Under the pieces are notes generated by a model. That model worked only from the letters and a program-made list of their open reading frames with translations, was not told the origin of the DNA and ran no database searches. This document shows positions 23,636 to 32,704 of a stretch of 64,000 nucleotides of DNA, in pieces; position 1 is the first letter of the stretch, and every line of letters starts with the position of its first letter. Origin of the DNA: an uncultured Eubacterium sp. (GTDB lineage: Bacteria > Bacillota > Clostridia > Lachnospirales > Lachnospiraceae). The DNA lies in the NCBI GenBank assembly GCA_910584875.1, contig CAJUDA010000018.1, positions 1 to 64,000 on the forward strand. The letters run 5' to 3'. Made by a program: the position numbers and the translations under genes.

Positions 23636-24826
23636 TTATTCTTTAATAATTTCAGTTACTCGAATACCAAAACTTTCTTCGATTACAACAACTTCACCTT
23701 TTGCAACAAACTTGCCATTCACAAGAACATCAACCGGTTCTCCGGCAAGTTTATCCAACTCAATAATGGTGCCCGGTGAGAAATCCAGTATTTCCTTAAT
23801 AGACTTACTGGTTCGACCAAGTTCCACCGTAACCTCCAGTGGCACATCCATGATCAGGTCGATATTCTCTGGCGCAATTCCATCGAGATTCTGCATCGGC
23901 ATAAAACTCTGGAACTGTGCCGGTTGTATATTTATATCCTGTGGCGGCATTACATACATAGGCTGCTGCATACCCGCCATAGGTTGTTGCTGTACTCCCA
24001 TATCCATCTGGGGTGCCGCCATCTGAGGCTGCGGCTGTGGTGCCGGCTGTGGCTGAGGCTGCGGCGCTGCTGCAGGCTGTGGTGCCGGTGCAGGCGTCGG
24101 AGCCGGTGGTGTACTGCTTTCCTCCGGTGCAGCACCTCCTGTCGCTGCTCCTTTGAACTGCTCATATATACGGCGGGCAAATTCCATCGGATACAGCTGC
24201 ATAATCTGGCTGTCTACAAGATCTCCGACTTCCATACGGAAGGAAACCTGTACAAAAGTCTGATCGATCAGCGTCTTAAATTCGTCTGGAAATTCCTCTC
24301 CAAAGTCAACCCTTGTCGCTGTCGGCGGACTAATATCTACCATTTCATTGATCATGGATGACATGGAAGTAGATGCCGACCCCATCATCTGGTTCATCGC
24401 CTCACAGATGGCGCTCAGATGCAGTTCCCCTAATTCAGCATCTGTATTTGTACCATCGCCGCCCATCATCAGATCCGTAATAACCTTGACATCGCGCTCA
24501 TTGAGAATCAGCATGTTTTTGCCTTCCAGACCAACCCGGTACGAAATATAAATAAACACACAGGGGGTGACCTGTTTCTCTGCCAGTTCCTCCATCGTTG
24601 TATAAGTAACCGTCGGCGTTGTAATATCGACACGATTATTTGTCAAAACAGAAAGAGTCGTGGCTGCGGTTCCCATACTGATGTTGGCGATTTCTCCCAG
24701 CGCATCACTTTCTTCCGGAGACAGCATTACATCGGAATTCGCACTTGCTGTATCTTCGCTTCCGCTTCCCGCATCTGCACCGCCTAACAATGCATTGATC
24801 TCTTCCTGCGATAACATCCCGTCCAT
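23636..24826 (-). CDS. fliY: Motor switch phosphatase FliY (CheC-FliN fusion)
   Basis: The 396-residue protein begins with a CheY-binding-type peptide (MLSQEEINALLGG), followed by a CheC-like domain with two phosphatase motifs (Glu45/Asn48 in SDALGEIANISMG and Glu142/Asn145 in LSAICEAMNQMMG). A Pro/Gln/Met-rich linker (about 230-315) and a FliN switch domain (about 320-396, PLEVTVELGRTSKSIKEIL) complete it. It dephosphorylates CheY-P at the switch and forms part of the C-ring. Both phosphatase sites look intact. The ribosome site AGAGGAG lies within the end of fliM. Confidence 0.95.
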   Translation of the reverse strand: MDGMLSQEEINALLGGADAGSGSEDTASANSDVMLSPEESDALGEIANISMGTAATTLSVLTNNRVDITTPTVTYTTMEELAEKQVTPCVFIYISYRVGLEGKNMLILNERDVKVITDLMMGGDGTNTDAELGELHLSAICEAMNQMMGSASTSMSSMINEMVDISPPTATRVDFGEEFPDEFKTLIDQTFVQVSFRMEVGDLVDSQIMQLYPMEFARRIYEQFKGAATGGAAPEESSTPPAPTPAPAPQPAAAPQPQPQPAPQPQPQMAAPQMDMGVQQQPMAGMQQPMYVMPPQDINIQPAQFQSFMPMQNLDGIAPENIDLIMDVPLEVTVELGRTSKSIKEILDFSPGTIIELDKLAGEPVDVLVNGKFVAKGEVVVIEESFGIRVTEIIKE

Positions 24827-24830
24827 TGCG

Positions 24831-25808
24831 TTACTCCTCTCTGTATATAGATTTTATTTTTACTGCATAGGAGTCCTCATGGGCCCCCGGAATAGCAGAA
24901 AATTTCTTTATATTCCCCACATAAACATCCAGTTCATCCTCAATCCGGGTATTTATCTTGATGATATCTCCCGGCTGCAGATGAATAAAGTCATTTACCG
25001 ATATCGCACTCCTGCCCATGATCGCACGCACAGGAATCTTCGCTCTCTGGAGAGAATCCTCCATATATTCGCGGTAAGCACTGTCATCTTTGACCTGTGC
25101 GGCAGAATACCAGTATTTCGTATTCACCTTATCAATGACTGGTTCAAGCACCGCATAGGGAATACAGATATTCATAAGCCCTTCCACATCACCGATCTTT
25201 ATACTCATCGTGACGATGGAAGTCATTTCACTCGGCGTAACAAACTGGGCAAACTGGGAATTTGTCTCAATGCGCTCGAGCATCGGCTCCAGATGCTGTA
25301 CGCTTTCCCATGGATCCACAAGCAGATTGATACAGATCACCATGATTCTCTCAATGATCGTCAGCTCAATCTCGGTAAATTCACGGCTCTTATCCAGCGG
25401 CCGCCCCTCACCGCCCATCATGCGGTCCACCATGGCGTAACCAAGTCCTGTCGCCATTTCCATAATAACATTACCCTCCAGCGGTGCAAAATTCACCACG
25501 CCGAGCAGGACCGGATTAGACAGAGAATTGGAAAACTCCTGATAAGTAGCTGCCTCCGAGTGCATCACCTCTACCTGCACATTCTTCCTCAGATATACCG
25601 GAAGGTTTGTCGATAAAAGTCTGGCATAATGTTCAAATATAAACACCAGCGTACGCAAATGCTCTTTTGAAAACTTGGATGGTCTTGCAAAATCATAATC
25701 CTTAATCTGTCGCTCATCAGGAGCATCATTTTCTGTAGGATCAAATTCACCACTATTGAGCTGCGACAACAGATTATCTATCTCATTTTGCGATAACACA
25801 TCGCTCAT
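24831..25808 (-). CDS. fliM: Flagellar motor switch protein FliM
   Basis: The 325-residue protein has the N-terminal CheY-P-binding peptide (LSQNEIDNLLSQL), the middle CheC-like domain with GGxG-type region (MVDRMMGGEGRPLD) and the C-terminal FliN-like domain (VRAIMGRSAISVNDFIHLQP). It forms the C-ring wall between FliG and FliY. Length is normal. Confidence 0.96.
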   Translation of the reverse strand: MSDVLSQNEIDNLLSQLNSGEFDPTENDAPDERQIKDYDFARPSKFSKEHLRTLVFIFEHYARLLSTNLPVYLRKNVQVEVMHSEAATYQEFSNSLSNPVLLGVVNFAPLEGNVIMEMATGLGYAMVDRMMGGEGRPLDKSREFTEIELTIIERIMVICINLLVDPWESVQHLEPMLERIETNSQFAQFVTPSEMTSIVTMSIKIGDVEGLMNICIPYAVLEPVIDKVNTKYWYSAAQVKDDSAYREYMEDSLQRAKIPVRAIMGRSAISVNDFIHLQPGDIIKINTRIEDELDVYVGNIKKFSAIPGAHEDSYAVKIKSIYREE

Positions 25809-25913
25809 ACCAATCTCACCTCACTACTCACTCCATTGTCCTCGTGATATCCGTCTTTTCCTATCATATCACATTTTTTGAATAACTTAAAGAGTTTTTT
25901 TCATCTAACAGAA
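25809..25913 (-). promoter_or_regulatory. fliL-fliM gap with a possible internal promoter
   Basis: The 105-base gap is unusually long for this operon. On the minus strand TATGAT (near 25871-25866) is preceded at 17 bases by a weak TTTAAG. It might provide extra transcription of fliM and later genes; the -35 is poor and no known sigma-28 pattern is seen. Confidence 0.3.
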
Positions 25914-26429
25914 TTAGGAAACCAAAAATCCCGGCAGTGAAATCTCTACAATACACTTGGTATCGTATCTTTCCTGAAGTTTCTTCACCGCTTCTTCTTT
26001 TACTTTCTCTTCTGAAATTGTAGAAGACGAGAAAGAACTGATGGTCTCTTTTACAATATCCTCAACATATGTCGTATTTTTCTCGATCAGACCCTTGACA
26101 TCCGAAAAACCATCCGCTTCTTTGTCAAACGATACCCGGATCCCCTTGATCACAGCATAATGATCCTGTTCATCCCCTGCCTCTTTCTGCAGATTGATAT
26201 TGACATTTGCCTCATAAGGAATCTCAAATACCTCCAGATTTTCCACTGGTGTCTGTTCATTTTTTTCATTTTTAGACTCAATCTCAAGATCAATGACTGA
26301 CGCCACCTTATCAATCAGATTACTGGTCTTATTCATCGCCGGCATCACCGAAAAAATAAGAACAGCCGTCAAAACCAGATTAATAATAGATGCTGCCATG
26401 ATGACAATCGTCAGTATGTTTTTTTTCAT
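25914..26429 (-). CDS. fliL: Flagellar basal body-associated protein FliL
   Basis: The 171-residue protein has one N-terminal membrane helix (about 5-28) and an extracytoplasmic FliL domain (about 75-171). FliL surrounds the stator and supports torque. It follows motB after 14 bases. The domain is divergent, with an acidic/polar stretch (about 48-65), but the size, topology and position agree. Confidence 0.85.
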   Translation of the reverse strand: MKKNILTIVIMAASIINLVLTAVLIFSVMPAMNKTSNLIDKVASVIDLEIESKNEKNEQTPVENLEVFEIPYEANVNINLQKEAGDEQDHYAVIKGIRVSFDKEADGFSDVKGLIEKNTTYVEDIVKETISSFSSSTISEEKVKEEAVKKLQERYDTKCIVEISLPGFLVS

Positions 26430-26443
26430 GATATAAATCCCCC

Positions 26444-27310
26444 TTACTTACTGTCTTTTTTATTATCGGTATAGATTTTCAGCTCAACACGGCGGTTCTG
26501 CGCCCTGCCCTTCGCCGTTTTGTTGGAAGCGATCGGATAATATTCACCAAGCCCGCTTGCCTCCAGCGAAGAAGGCTTCAGATTCTTTTTATCCACCAGA
26601 TACTCCAGCACTTCCGTCGCTCTTGCCGTAGAGAGCCACCGGTTACTCCGGTATGTACCGCCGGTAATCTTCACATCATCGGTATGCCCCTCGATCTTGA
26701 TCATATGCTTTTCATACATCTTAAGAATATCGCCGACTTTATTCAGCAGTGATTTTGCCGAGCTCTTCAGTGCCGCCTGTCCGGAATCAAAAAGAATCCC
26801 GCCATTGAGGGAAATCTGTACATACTGGTTGTTTTTGTCCGTATTGATCGTGATCTCATCCTCAATATTGCTCTTCCTTGCTGCCTCTGCTACATCCTTA
26901 TAAATGGCTTCTGCTTTCTTTTTCTGCTCTTCCGCCTTTTTTTCTTCGACCTTCTTCTCAATGCTCTCATCGATCGGCTGGGTCCCCAGTTCAGAATTCT
27001 GTTTGGAATTTTCATTATCGTCATCTGAACTGCCTGATGTAGAAAACTCATTAAAATACTGACTGAGCGCCACTACCTGTTTGGTACCTACTGTGACAAA
27101 AGGCCCCTGTCCCACAGAGTTCCCTCCGCCATCAAAAATATTGATCCTTTCTGACATCGAGGTGACCAGCTGTTCATACTTGTCTGCATCTACTGTCGAC
27201 ATAGAAAAAAGCAATACGAAGAAACACAACAGCAGATTCATCAGATCAGCAAAGGTATTGATCCAGCCGCCTTCTATTCCCTTTTCTTCTTCCCGCTTTT
27301 TCCGGGCCAT
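26444..27310 (-). CDS. motB: Flagellar stator protein MotB
   Basis: MotB anchors the stator to peptidoglycan and carries the ion-conducting aspartate. The 288 residues have a membrane helix with the critical Asp22 in WINTFADLMNLLLCFF, a plug/linker region (about 55-150) and an OmpA-like domain (IEGHTDDVKITGGTYRSNRW, LSTARATEVLEYL, about 165-280). Its start overlaps the motA stop by one base. Whether H+ or Na+ is used cannot be told with certainty. Confidence 0.95.
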   Translation of the reverse strand: MARKKREEEKGIEGGWINTFADLMNLLLCFFVLLFSMSTVDADKYEQLVTSMSERINIFDGGGNSVGQGPFVTVGTKQVVALSQYFNEFSTSGSSDDDNENSKQNSELGTQPIDESIEKKVEEKKAEEQKKKAEAIYKDVAEAARKSNIEDEITINTDKNNQYVQISLNGGILFDSGQAALKSSAKSLLNKVGDILKMYEKHMIKIEGHTDDVKITGGTYRSNRWLSTARATEVLEYLVDKKNLKPSSLEASGLGEYYPIASNKTAKGRAQNRRVELKIYTDNKKDSK

Positions 27311-28119
27311 TAAGCGTCACCACCTTGTTTTGCGTCACCGCCGCCCAGCACCTCGTCACGGATTGCCGGAGCAAGGAACGATTTCAGCTTTTCCTCTATT
27401 ACACGGGGGTTCTCACCTGCCTGGATCGAGAGGATCCCCTCGCAGATCACTTCTTTATTCATGATCTCTTTGGCATTTTTGGCACGGAGCTTCGTAGAAA
27501 CCGGAATACAAATCCAGTTTGCGATCAGCGAACCGTACAATGTCGTGATCAACGCTACCGCCATGTTCGGTCCGATGGAACTCGGGTCATCCAGAAGCTT
27601 AAGCATGTTGATCAGTCCGATCAGGGTACCGATCATACCCCAGGCAGGACCCATGGCTGCCAGTGCATCCCAGAAATTACAGATCTTGTTGTGGCGCCGC
27701 TCAATGCAGTCAAGCTCTGTCTCCAGTATACTGGACACCAGCTCCTGGTCCGTACCATCCACGATAAGCATGATCCCTTTCTTGAGGAAGTCATCATCGA
27801 TATCCTCTGCCGCCTCTTCCAGCTGCAAAAGACCTTCCTTTCTGGCTACATTTGCCAGATCAATGATTTTATGTATCACATCCCCCTCATTGCTCTCCGA
27901 GATCTTGATGGTGAGCATAAAGGATTTCAGCTTATTCACAAAATCACCGATATTCTCCGACATCGTCATCATACACATCAGACATCCCACGATAACGATC
28001 AGGAAAGAAGAAAAGTCCCAGAAGTTCCCCAGTGCGGCAAAGCCCTGGTCGCCAGACACGATACCATACACAACGGCCCCCGCACAGCCTATAATACCTA
28101 TAATTGTTGCTATGTCCAC
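27310..28119 (-). CDS. motA: Flagellar stator protein MotA
   Basis: The 269-residue protein has four membrane segments (about 1-22, 33-50, 150-172, 182-203) with the conserved GPAWGMIGTLIGLINML and MAVALITTLYGSLIANWI, and a cytoplasmic loop that contacts FliG. With MotB it forms the ion-driven stator. It starts 12 bases after flbD. Confidence 0.95.
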   Translation of the reverse strand: MDIATIIGIIGCAGAVVYGIVSGDQGFAALGNFWDFSSFLIVIVGCLMCMMTMSENIGDFVNKLKSFMLTIKISESNEGDVIHKIIDLANVARKEGLLQLEEAAEDIDDDFLKKGIMLIVDGTDQELVSSILETELDCIERRHNKICNFWDALAAMGPAWGMIGTLIGLINMLKLLDDPSSIGPNMAVALITTLYGSLIANWICIPVSTKLRAKNAKEIMNKEVICEGILSIQAGENPRVIEEKLKSFLAPAIRDEVLGGGDAKQGGDA

Positions 28120-28131
28120 AATTACACCACC

Positions 28132-28320
28132 TTATAGATTACAATATATTTCTTTCTTAAACAATTTTACTAAATTTTTTACGTCTTGTCTACTTTCTTT
28201 TACAATTATTTTTTTCCCCGTAGTCAAAGTGATAACTGTATCCGGCATTTCCTCGACTGTTTCGATCAGATCGTTGTTAATCGTCAGTGTAGTGCCGTTC
28301 ATTCTTGTCACATCTATCAT
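28132..28320 (-). CDS. flbD: Flagellar protein FlbD/SwrD
   Basis: The 62-residue cytoplasmic protein begins MIDVTRMNGTTLTINNDLIE and matches the FlbD family. In B. subtilis the homologue SwrD increases flagellar torque and swarming. It lies between flgE and motA as in other Firmicutes. Confidence 0.9.
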   Translation of the reverse strand: MIDVTRMNGTTLTINNDLIETVEEMPDTVITLTTGKKIIVKESRQDVKNLVKLFKKEIYCNL

Positions 28321-28412
28321 TTACTCTCTTTTTTTCTCCTCTCCTCTTTTTACCATCTTTTTATATTCCACCTGGCACCGCCTGTCCGCACCAGTCCCCG
28401 GGCGATGCCGAA

Positions 28413-28435
28413 ATGGGTGACCAACGGTCACCCAT
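28413..28435. promoter_or_regulatory. Perfect palindrome in the flgE-flbD gap
   Basis: ATGGGTGACC and GGTCACCCAT form a 10-base perfect inverted repeat around AAC. The gap between flgE and flbD is 157 bases, one of the largest in the motility operon. There is no T run after it on the minus strand, so it is either a mRNA hairpin that protects or separates the two parts of the message, or a protein-binding site. Confidence 0.6.
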
Positions 28436-28477
28436 CTCTTTTCCCCGGTTTTTACTCTTATTTATCCTGTTATAGTA

Positions 28478-29998
28478 TTATCGTTTCAGGTTGATCAGCT
28501 CTTCCAGCATCGAATCCGATGTCGTAATAACACGGGAATTCGCCTGGAAGCCACGCTGTGTTGTGATCATATTGGTAAACTCATTTGCCAGATCCACATC
28601 TGACATCTCCAGTGCCCCGATGGCAAGCTTGCCCACCTCTGTGATATCCACGCCGACGCCGTCAAAATCACCGGAGTTCAGAGTAGCCGCATACAGGCTG
28701 TTTCCCATTGCCTCCAGACCGGATGGATTCGCAAACGTAGCTACAGCGATCTGTCCCAGCAGCTTTTTGTCTCCATTGCTGTACACGCCATATATCTTAC
28801 CATCTGTCTGGATAGAAAAACCGTCCAGCGTACCTGCCGCATTACCGGCGCCCTCGTTTCCGTTATTCGTATCCCCCCGCAGCGGTTTCACACTGGTCTT
28901 ACCGTCACTGGCAAACATCGTCAGTTTAGAGAAATCAAGATCAATACCATTTTGTGTAAAACCTTTGGGGATCCCTTCATTGCCAATTTTAAGATTGAGG
29001 ATACCCGGCTCCGCATCATCTGCGCCTGTGCCTCCACCAGCACCACCGCCGCCTCCAGCGCCGCCTCCACCGGCTCCGGCTTCCGAGACAGATTTAAATG
29101 CACCCGTATTGGCGTCAAACTCCAGCTGCGGCCACTCATCCACATCAGTGATCGTCACCGCACCAGTATCCGGATCTACATCATAATTGTCCGGTCCGAG
29201 CTCCGCTCCGGCAAAATTGATGGTAGGACCTGCTCCCACCTTCTCCCACTTGCCGTCGGCGTTCTTCTGGCGTAGGACAGACGTCCCATCCGGACCTGTC
29301 ATATCAGAGATGGAGAGAGTATAAATATTCGTATTTGCGTCGGATGTCTTTACCAGTTTCATCTTCACGGTATACATCTGACCAAGATTGTCATATACGG
29401 CTACATCGATCGGGTACCCTTCTGTATCTGCCTGCACATCATCGCTCGCATAATCCACATTACCAGACATGGTAATGTATGTGGTGGGGTTAGGACTGGA
29501 AGATTTGTTCTCTGGTCCCATAAGATTCAGGGTATTTACTGTATCCTTACGGATATCACCGTTTTCATCCACGCGCCAGCCAAGGACAGATGCCCCGTTA
29601 GTCGTACAATACAGAGTACCGTTGGCATCAATATCCAGTGCTCCTGATTTGGTGAAGTACGTATTGCCATTGCTTCTCACGATCAGGAAGGCATCCCCGT
29701 TGATCATAACATCCATACCGCGGTCGGTACGCTGGGTAACACCTGTACCGCTCAGATCCACAGCGATCGATGCCACATTGGATCCAAGACCGATCTGCAT
29801 GGCATTGGTACCGGCTGCCCCGGTATTAGTATTGGGACCAGATGCATTCTGCGTGGTCTGATAAAATACATCCGTAAAGTTAACCGAACCTCCACGGAAC
29901 CCAACCGTATTTACATTAGAAATATTATTACCAATTACGTCCATCTTTGTCTGATGAACTCTCAGTCCGGAAACACCGGACCACAATGATCTCATCAT
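28478..29998 (-). CDS. flgE: Flagellar hook protein FlgE
   Basis: The 506-residue protein starts MMRSLWSGVSGLRVHQTKMD with the rod/hook motif NNISNVNTVGF and ends with the conserved coil NMITTQRGFQANSRVITTSD. FlgE polymerises into the hook outside the cell after export. The central part holds a glycine-rich insertion (about residues 303-326, runs of GGGG with Ala) between two outer subdomains, which is unusual for a hook protein. Start and length are otherwise normal. Confidence 0.93.
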   Translation of the reverse strand: MMRSLWSGVSGLRVHQTKMDVIGNNISNVNTVGFRGGSVNFTDVFYQTTQNASGPNTNTGAAGTNAMQIGLGSNVASIAVDLSGTGVTQRTDRGMDVMINGDAFLIVRSNGNTYFTKSGALDIDANGTLYCTTNGASVLGWRVDENGDIRKDTVNTLNLMGPENKSSSPNPTTYITMSGNVDYASDDVQADTEGYPIDVAVYDNLGQMYTVKMKLVKTSDANTNIYTLSISDMTGPDGTSVLRQKNADGKWEKVGAGPTINFAGAELGPDNYDVDPDTGAVTITDVDEWPQLEFDANTGAFKSVSEAGAGGGGAGGGGGAGGGTGADDAEPGILNLKIGNEGIPKGFTQNGIDLDFSKLTMFASDGKTSVKPLRGDTNNGNEGAGNAAGTLDGFSIQTDGKIYGVYSNGDKKLLGQIAVATFANPSGLEAMGNSLYAATLNSGDFDGVGVDITEVGKLAIGALEMSDVDLANEFTNMITTQRGFQANSRVITTSDSMLEELINLKR

Positions 29999-30088
29999 AA
30001 TGAATCACCCTCCAAATTATCTTTTCTACACCTTATCTGTCATTCAAAGGTGCCTATGCTTCCTGTAAAGGGCCAGCATATTTTGTTA

Positions 30089-30469
30089 TCAGTTAATGAT
30101 CGCTCCATCGATATTCGTAAAAACTGCATGATCCACATCGTTTACAGCTGTGATCACAGTGTTGCTCTTTACATTTACGATAAATGCCAGATTGTCAACC
30201 ATTACAAGAGATTCCTTCATTCCCTTTTCCCTCGCCTGATCCGCCGCATCCGAAAGCCGCGTCTTCTGCTCCTCTGACATATCGATATTCCGTGTCTCTA
30301 AACGCTGTGTGGCATGTTTGGAAAATCTTACCCTGCCCGCTGTATCCGCCAGTATCTTGTGAAAGGATCCTGCCGTATCCGCTTCCCTGCTTCCCGCCGT
30401 GACAGGCGGACGAGATTGTAACCGGTCCTGAATCTGCTCAATGGATGCATAATTTTGTTCTACATTCAT
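30089..30469 (-). CDS. Flagellar operon protein (TIGR02530-type)
   Basis: The 126-residue protein has a variable N-terminus and a conserved C-terminal part (RVRFSKHATQRLETRNIDMS, KESLVMVDNLAFIVNVKSNT, AVNDVDHAVFTNIDGAI). It matches the small family found between flgD and flgE in Firmicute motility operons. Its function is not established; an export or hook-assembly role is suggested by position. It lies 19 bases after flgD and 90 bases before flgE. Confidence 0.8.
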   Translation of the reverse strand: MNVEQNYASIEQIQDRLQSRPPVTAGSREADTAGSFHKILADTAGRVRFSKHATQRLETRNIDMSEEQKTRLSDAADQAREKGMKESLVMVDNLAFIVNVKSNTVITAVNDVDHAVFTNIDGAIIN

Positions 30470-30488
30470 ATCGCCTCATCCTTTCCTG

Positions 30489-31253
30489 TTACGCTTTTTC
30501 TTTATCACCGTCGCCGGTATTCCCATTCACTACCTTGATCGTGACCTTATCTGTCACTGAAGTAGCATATGGATCATTAAAGTGGAATTCCAGCTTATAT
30601 CTGCCCGGTGTCAGTCCCTCAAACGCTTTCGGGGAGATTGAGAGCACGCCATCCTCAAAGGTCATATGTTCCTTATCAATCGCAGCGCCGTTCAGTGCAA
30701 CTACTACACTGCTCGCCTCATAGCCATTACTTCCCAGATTGATCTTAACATTTGTGATCGACGGATTTTTGAGATCGTATGTAATCTCCTGCTCTTCCAC
30801 AGACGGCAGATATTCCTTGATCGCATAAAAGGAATCCATAACCTGAACGAGATCGTCCATTGAATACAATTCTCCATTGATCGAAAGTTTGGCATCGCCA
30901 TTCTGCATCTGCACAAAATCGACTGTTCCGCGTACCTCATTTACTTTCCCGGTGGAATCCTTCGTAGACACGATCACTTCCTTGCCCACCAGTCCATATG
31001 CTGATGTATTAGTCAGTGTCGCACTCATATTCGTCATCTGCTCCAGTGCAGAGAACTGTGCCAGCTGGGCGACGAATTCCTGATCCGACTGCGGATTCAG
31101 CGGATCCTGGTTCTGCAGCTGGGTCACCAGAAGCTGTAAAAACTCTTCTTTTCCCAAGTCACTGGATCCCCTGGTCTTTATCTCCCGTTCTGTCTTGAAT
31201 CCGGCGAGATCCTCTATTCCTGTCACCAGATCCGTACTGTTTGTTTCTGCCAT
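30489..31253 (-). CDS. flgD: Hook-cap (hook assembly scaffold) protein FlgD
   Basis: FlgD caps the growing hook. The 254-residue protein has the N-terminal signature GKEEFLQLLVTQLQNQDPLN, the EFVAQLAQFSALEQM motif, and C-terminal tudor/fibronectin-like domains. It sits between fliK and the flagellar operon protein. Confidence 0.93.
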   Translation of the reverse strand: MAETNSTDLVTGIEDLAGFKTEREIKTRGSSDLGKEEFLQLLVTQLQNQDPLNPQSDQEFVAQLAQFSALEQMTNMSATLTNTSAYGLVGKEVIVSTKDSTGKVNEVRGTVDFVQMQNGDAKLSINGELYSMDDLVQVMDSFYAIKEYLPSVEEQEITYDLKNPSITNVKINLGSNGYEASSVVVALNGAAIDKEHMTFEDGVLSISPKAFEGLTPGRYKLEFHFNDPYATSVTDKVTIKVVNGNTGDGDKEKA

Positions 31254-31267
31254 AATTTCCTCCTTTC

Positions 31268-32620
31268 CTATGCTGTATAATCTACTACACTATTGACATC
31301 TCTTCGCTCTGCCTGAACCATCTGTACATCAGTTCCTTCGGCAGTGCTGTCTTCCGCTCCGGCGTCCAGACGGAATCTGCGACGTTTTGCCCCGTTTTTC
31401 TGATCCTGCTGGTCCTGACGTTCCTGATGGTCCAGTCCAAACTCGGATACCGTAACCTCTACAGCGTCTACCTTCAGTCCCTGTTCCTCAAAGGTCTCCT
31501 TCAGCGTGATCATCTGGCTCTCCAGTGCTTCCTTTGCCATCTGGTTTTCTACGATCAGCATCGCTTTTGTCGCACCTCCGGCAGCTGTTACCTGCAGACT
31601 GACCCTGCCAAGGCTTTCCGGGTGAAGCATAAGTTCCATGCTGGTCGTCTCCGGCATCATGCGGATCTTCACCTGGTTCACTACCTGGTCAACAATATGG
31701 GTCATAAGTGAACCTGCTGACGGCGTCCTCTCACCTGCGGATGTCTCAAACGCCTCTGCCAGATGCTCTGTAAACAGATTTGCCGCCGACGCATTCCCTT
31801 CATTCTGAAGGGCCGGTTCTGCCTCCTGCCTTCCGGCAGATGTCTCTGTCTGGGCATCACTCCTGCCATTCTGCGCATTTTCCACAATCACTTCAAATCC
31901 CTGCTTTGGATGATCTGTCACCATGTCTGCCATCTGTCCGGCATCCTGTTCTGTCTGCGTCCCGGGCTGTACCATATCATCCAGCTGTTCTGCCAGTGAT
32001 ATCAAAGCGGAAGGATCCGCCTTCGCCAGCTCTTCCTCCGGAATCTGCAGTGCCTCTGACAAAATCCCGGCAAAGCGCTCATTCAGTGCCGACAGCTCCT
32101 GTACCAGCTGGTCATTCGTAAGAAAAGCAGCCTTGTCTGTAATTCCGTGCACTTCCATTACCAGGTTCTGCAGCAGTTCTTTCATACCGTCTCCCTGAAA
32201 GGAAGCCAGCACTTCTCCCAGCGACATACCGCTCTGCTTCATGATGTCCTGCAGTGTGACCATATCCAGCCCCAGCACTTCTCTCAGCATACCAATCATC
32301 TGATAAGCGATCACTTCCGGATCCGCCGTTTCTTCTGTCAGCTGCTGTTTTCCGTCTGTCTGCAACCCGCTATCCTGGGTATCGGAATGTTTAGCTGCTG
32401 CCGGTGATTCTTTTTTCAGTGGCAGCGCCTGATCCGGCTTCTCTGCGCTTTCGGAATCCAGTGCTTTGTCCGGCTTACTGTCCCTCTGTTGTGATACATC
32501 CGCCTTAGAAGCCCGGTCTGTCATAAGACTGTCAAATGTTGAATCACTTTTTCTGGCATTCCTGACTGTCATCTTTTCCGATGCTTTTGAGGTTACAAGG
32601 GATATTCCCTGTGTTGTCAT
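31268..32620 (-). CDS. fliK: Flagellar hook-length control protein FliK
   Basis: The 450-residue protein has a long low-complexity N-terminal ruler region and a conserved C-terminal domain (LMLHPESLGRVSLQVTAAGG, VENQMAKEALESQMITLKET, about 310-405) that interacts with FlhB to switch export specificity. The tail after about 410 is rich in Gln, Asp and Arg. Such length and composition are typical for FliK. Confidence 0.88.
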   Translation of the reverse strand: MTTQGISLVTSKASEKMTVRNARKSDSTFDSLMTDRASKADVSQQRDSKPDKALDSESAEKPDQALPLKKESPAAAKHSDTQDSGLQTDGKQQLTEETADPEVIAYQMIGMLREVLGLDMVTLQDIMKQSGMSLGEVLASFQGDGMKELLQNLVMEVHGITDKAAFLTNDQLVQELSALNERFAGILSEALQIPEEELAKADPSALISLAEQLDDMVQPGTQTEQDAGQMADMVTDHPKQGFEVIVENAQNGRSDAQTETSAGRQEAEPALQNEGNASAANLFTEHLAEAFETSAGERTPSAGSLMTHIVDQVVNQVKIRMMPETTSMELMLHPESLGRVSLQVTAAGGATKAMLIVENQMAKEALESQMITLKETFEEQGLKVDAVEVTVSEFGLDHQERQDQQDQKNGAKRRRFRLDAGAEDSTAEGTDVQMVQAERRDVNSVVDYTA

Positions 32621-32704
32621 CCTTTTTCCTCCTTTCCTCTTAAAAATCTCCTACGGAGTATATATCGACAGTTCCCCTCTTTTTCTTAAGAAGAACTCTC
32701 TTAC

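Noticed and set aside
24660..25616. Plus-strand open frame of 318 codons across fliY/fliM
   Set aside because: It is antisense to two well-supported flagellar genes, has low-complexity composition and matches no family I know.
27325..28420. Long plus-strand frames over motA
   Set aside because: Antisense shadows of motA and flbD without recognisable domains.
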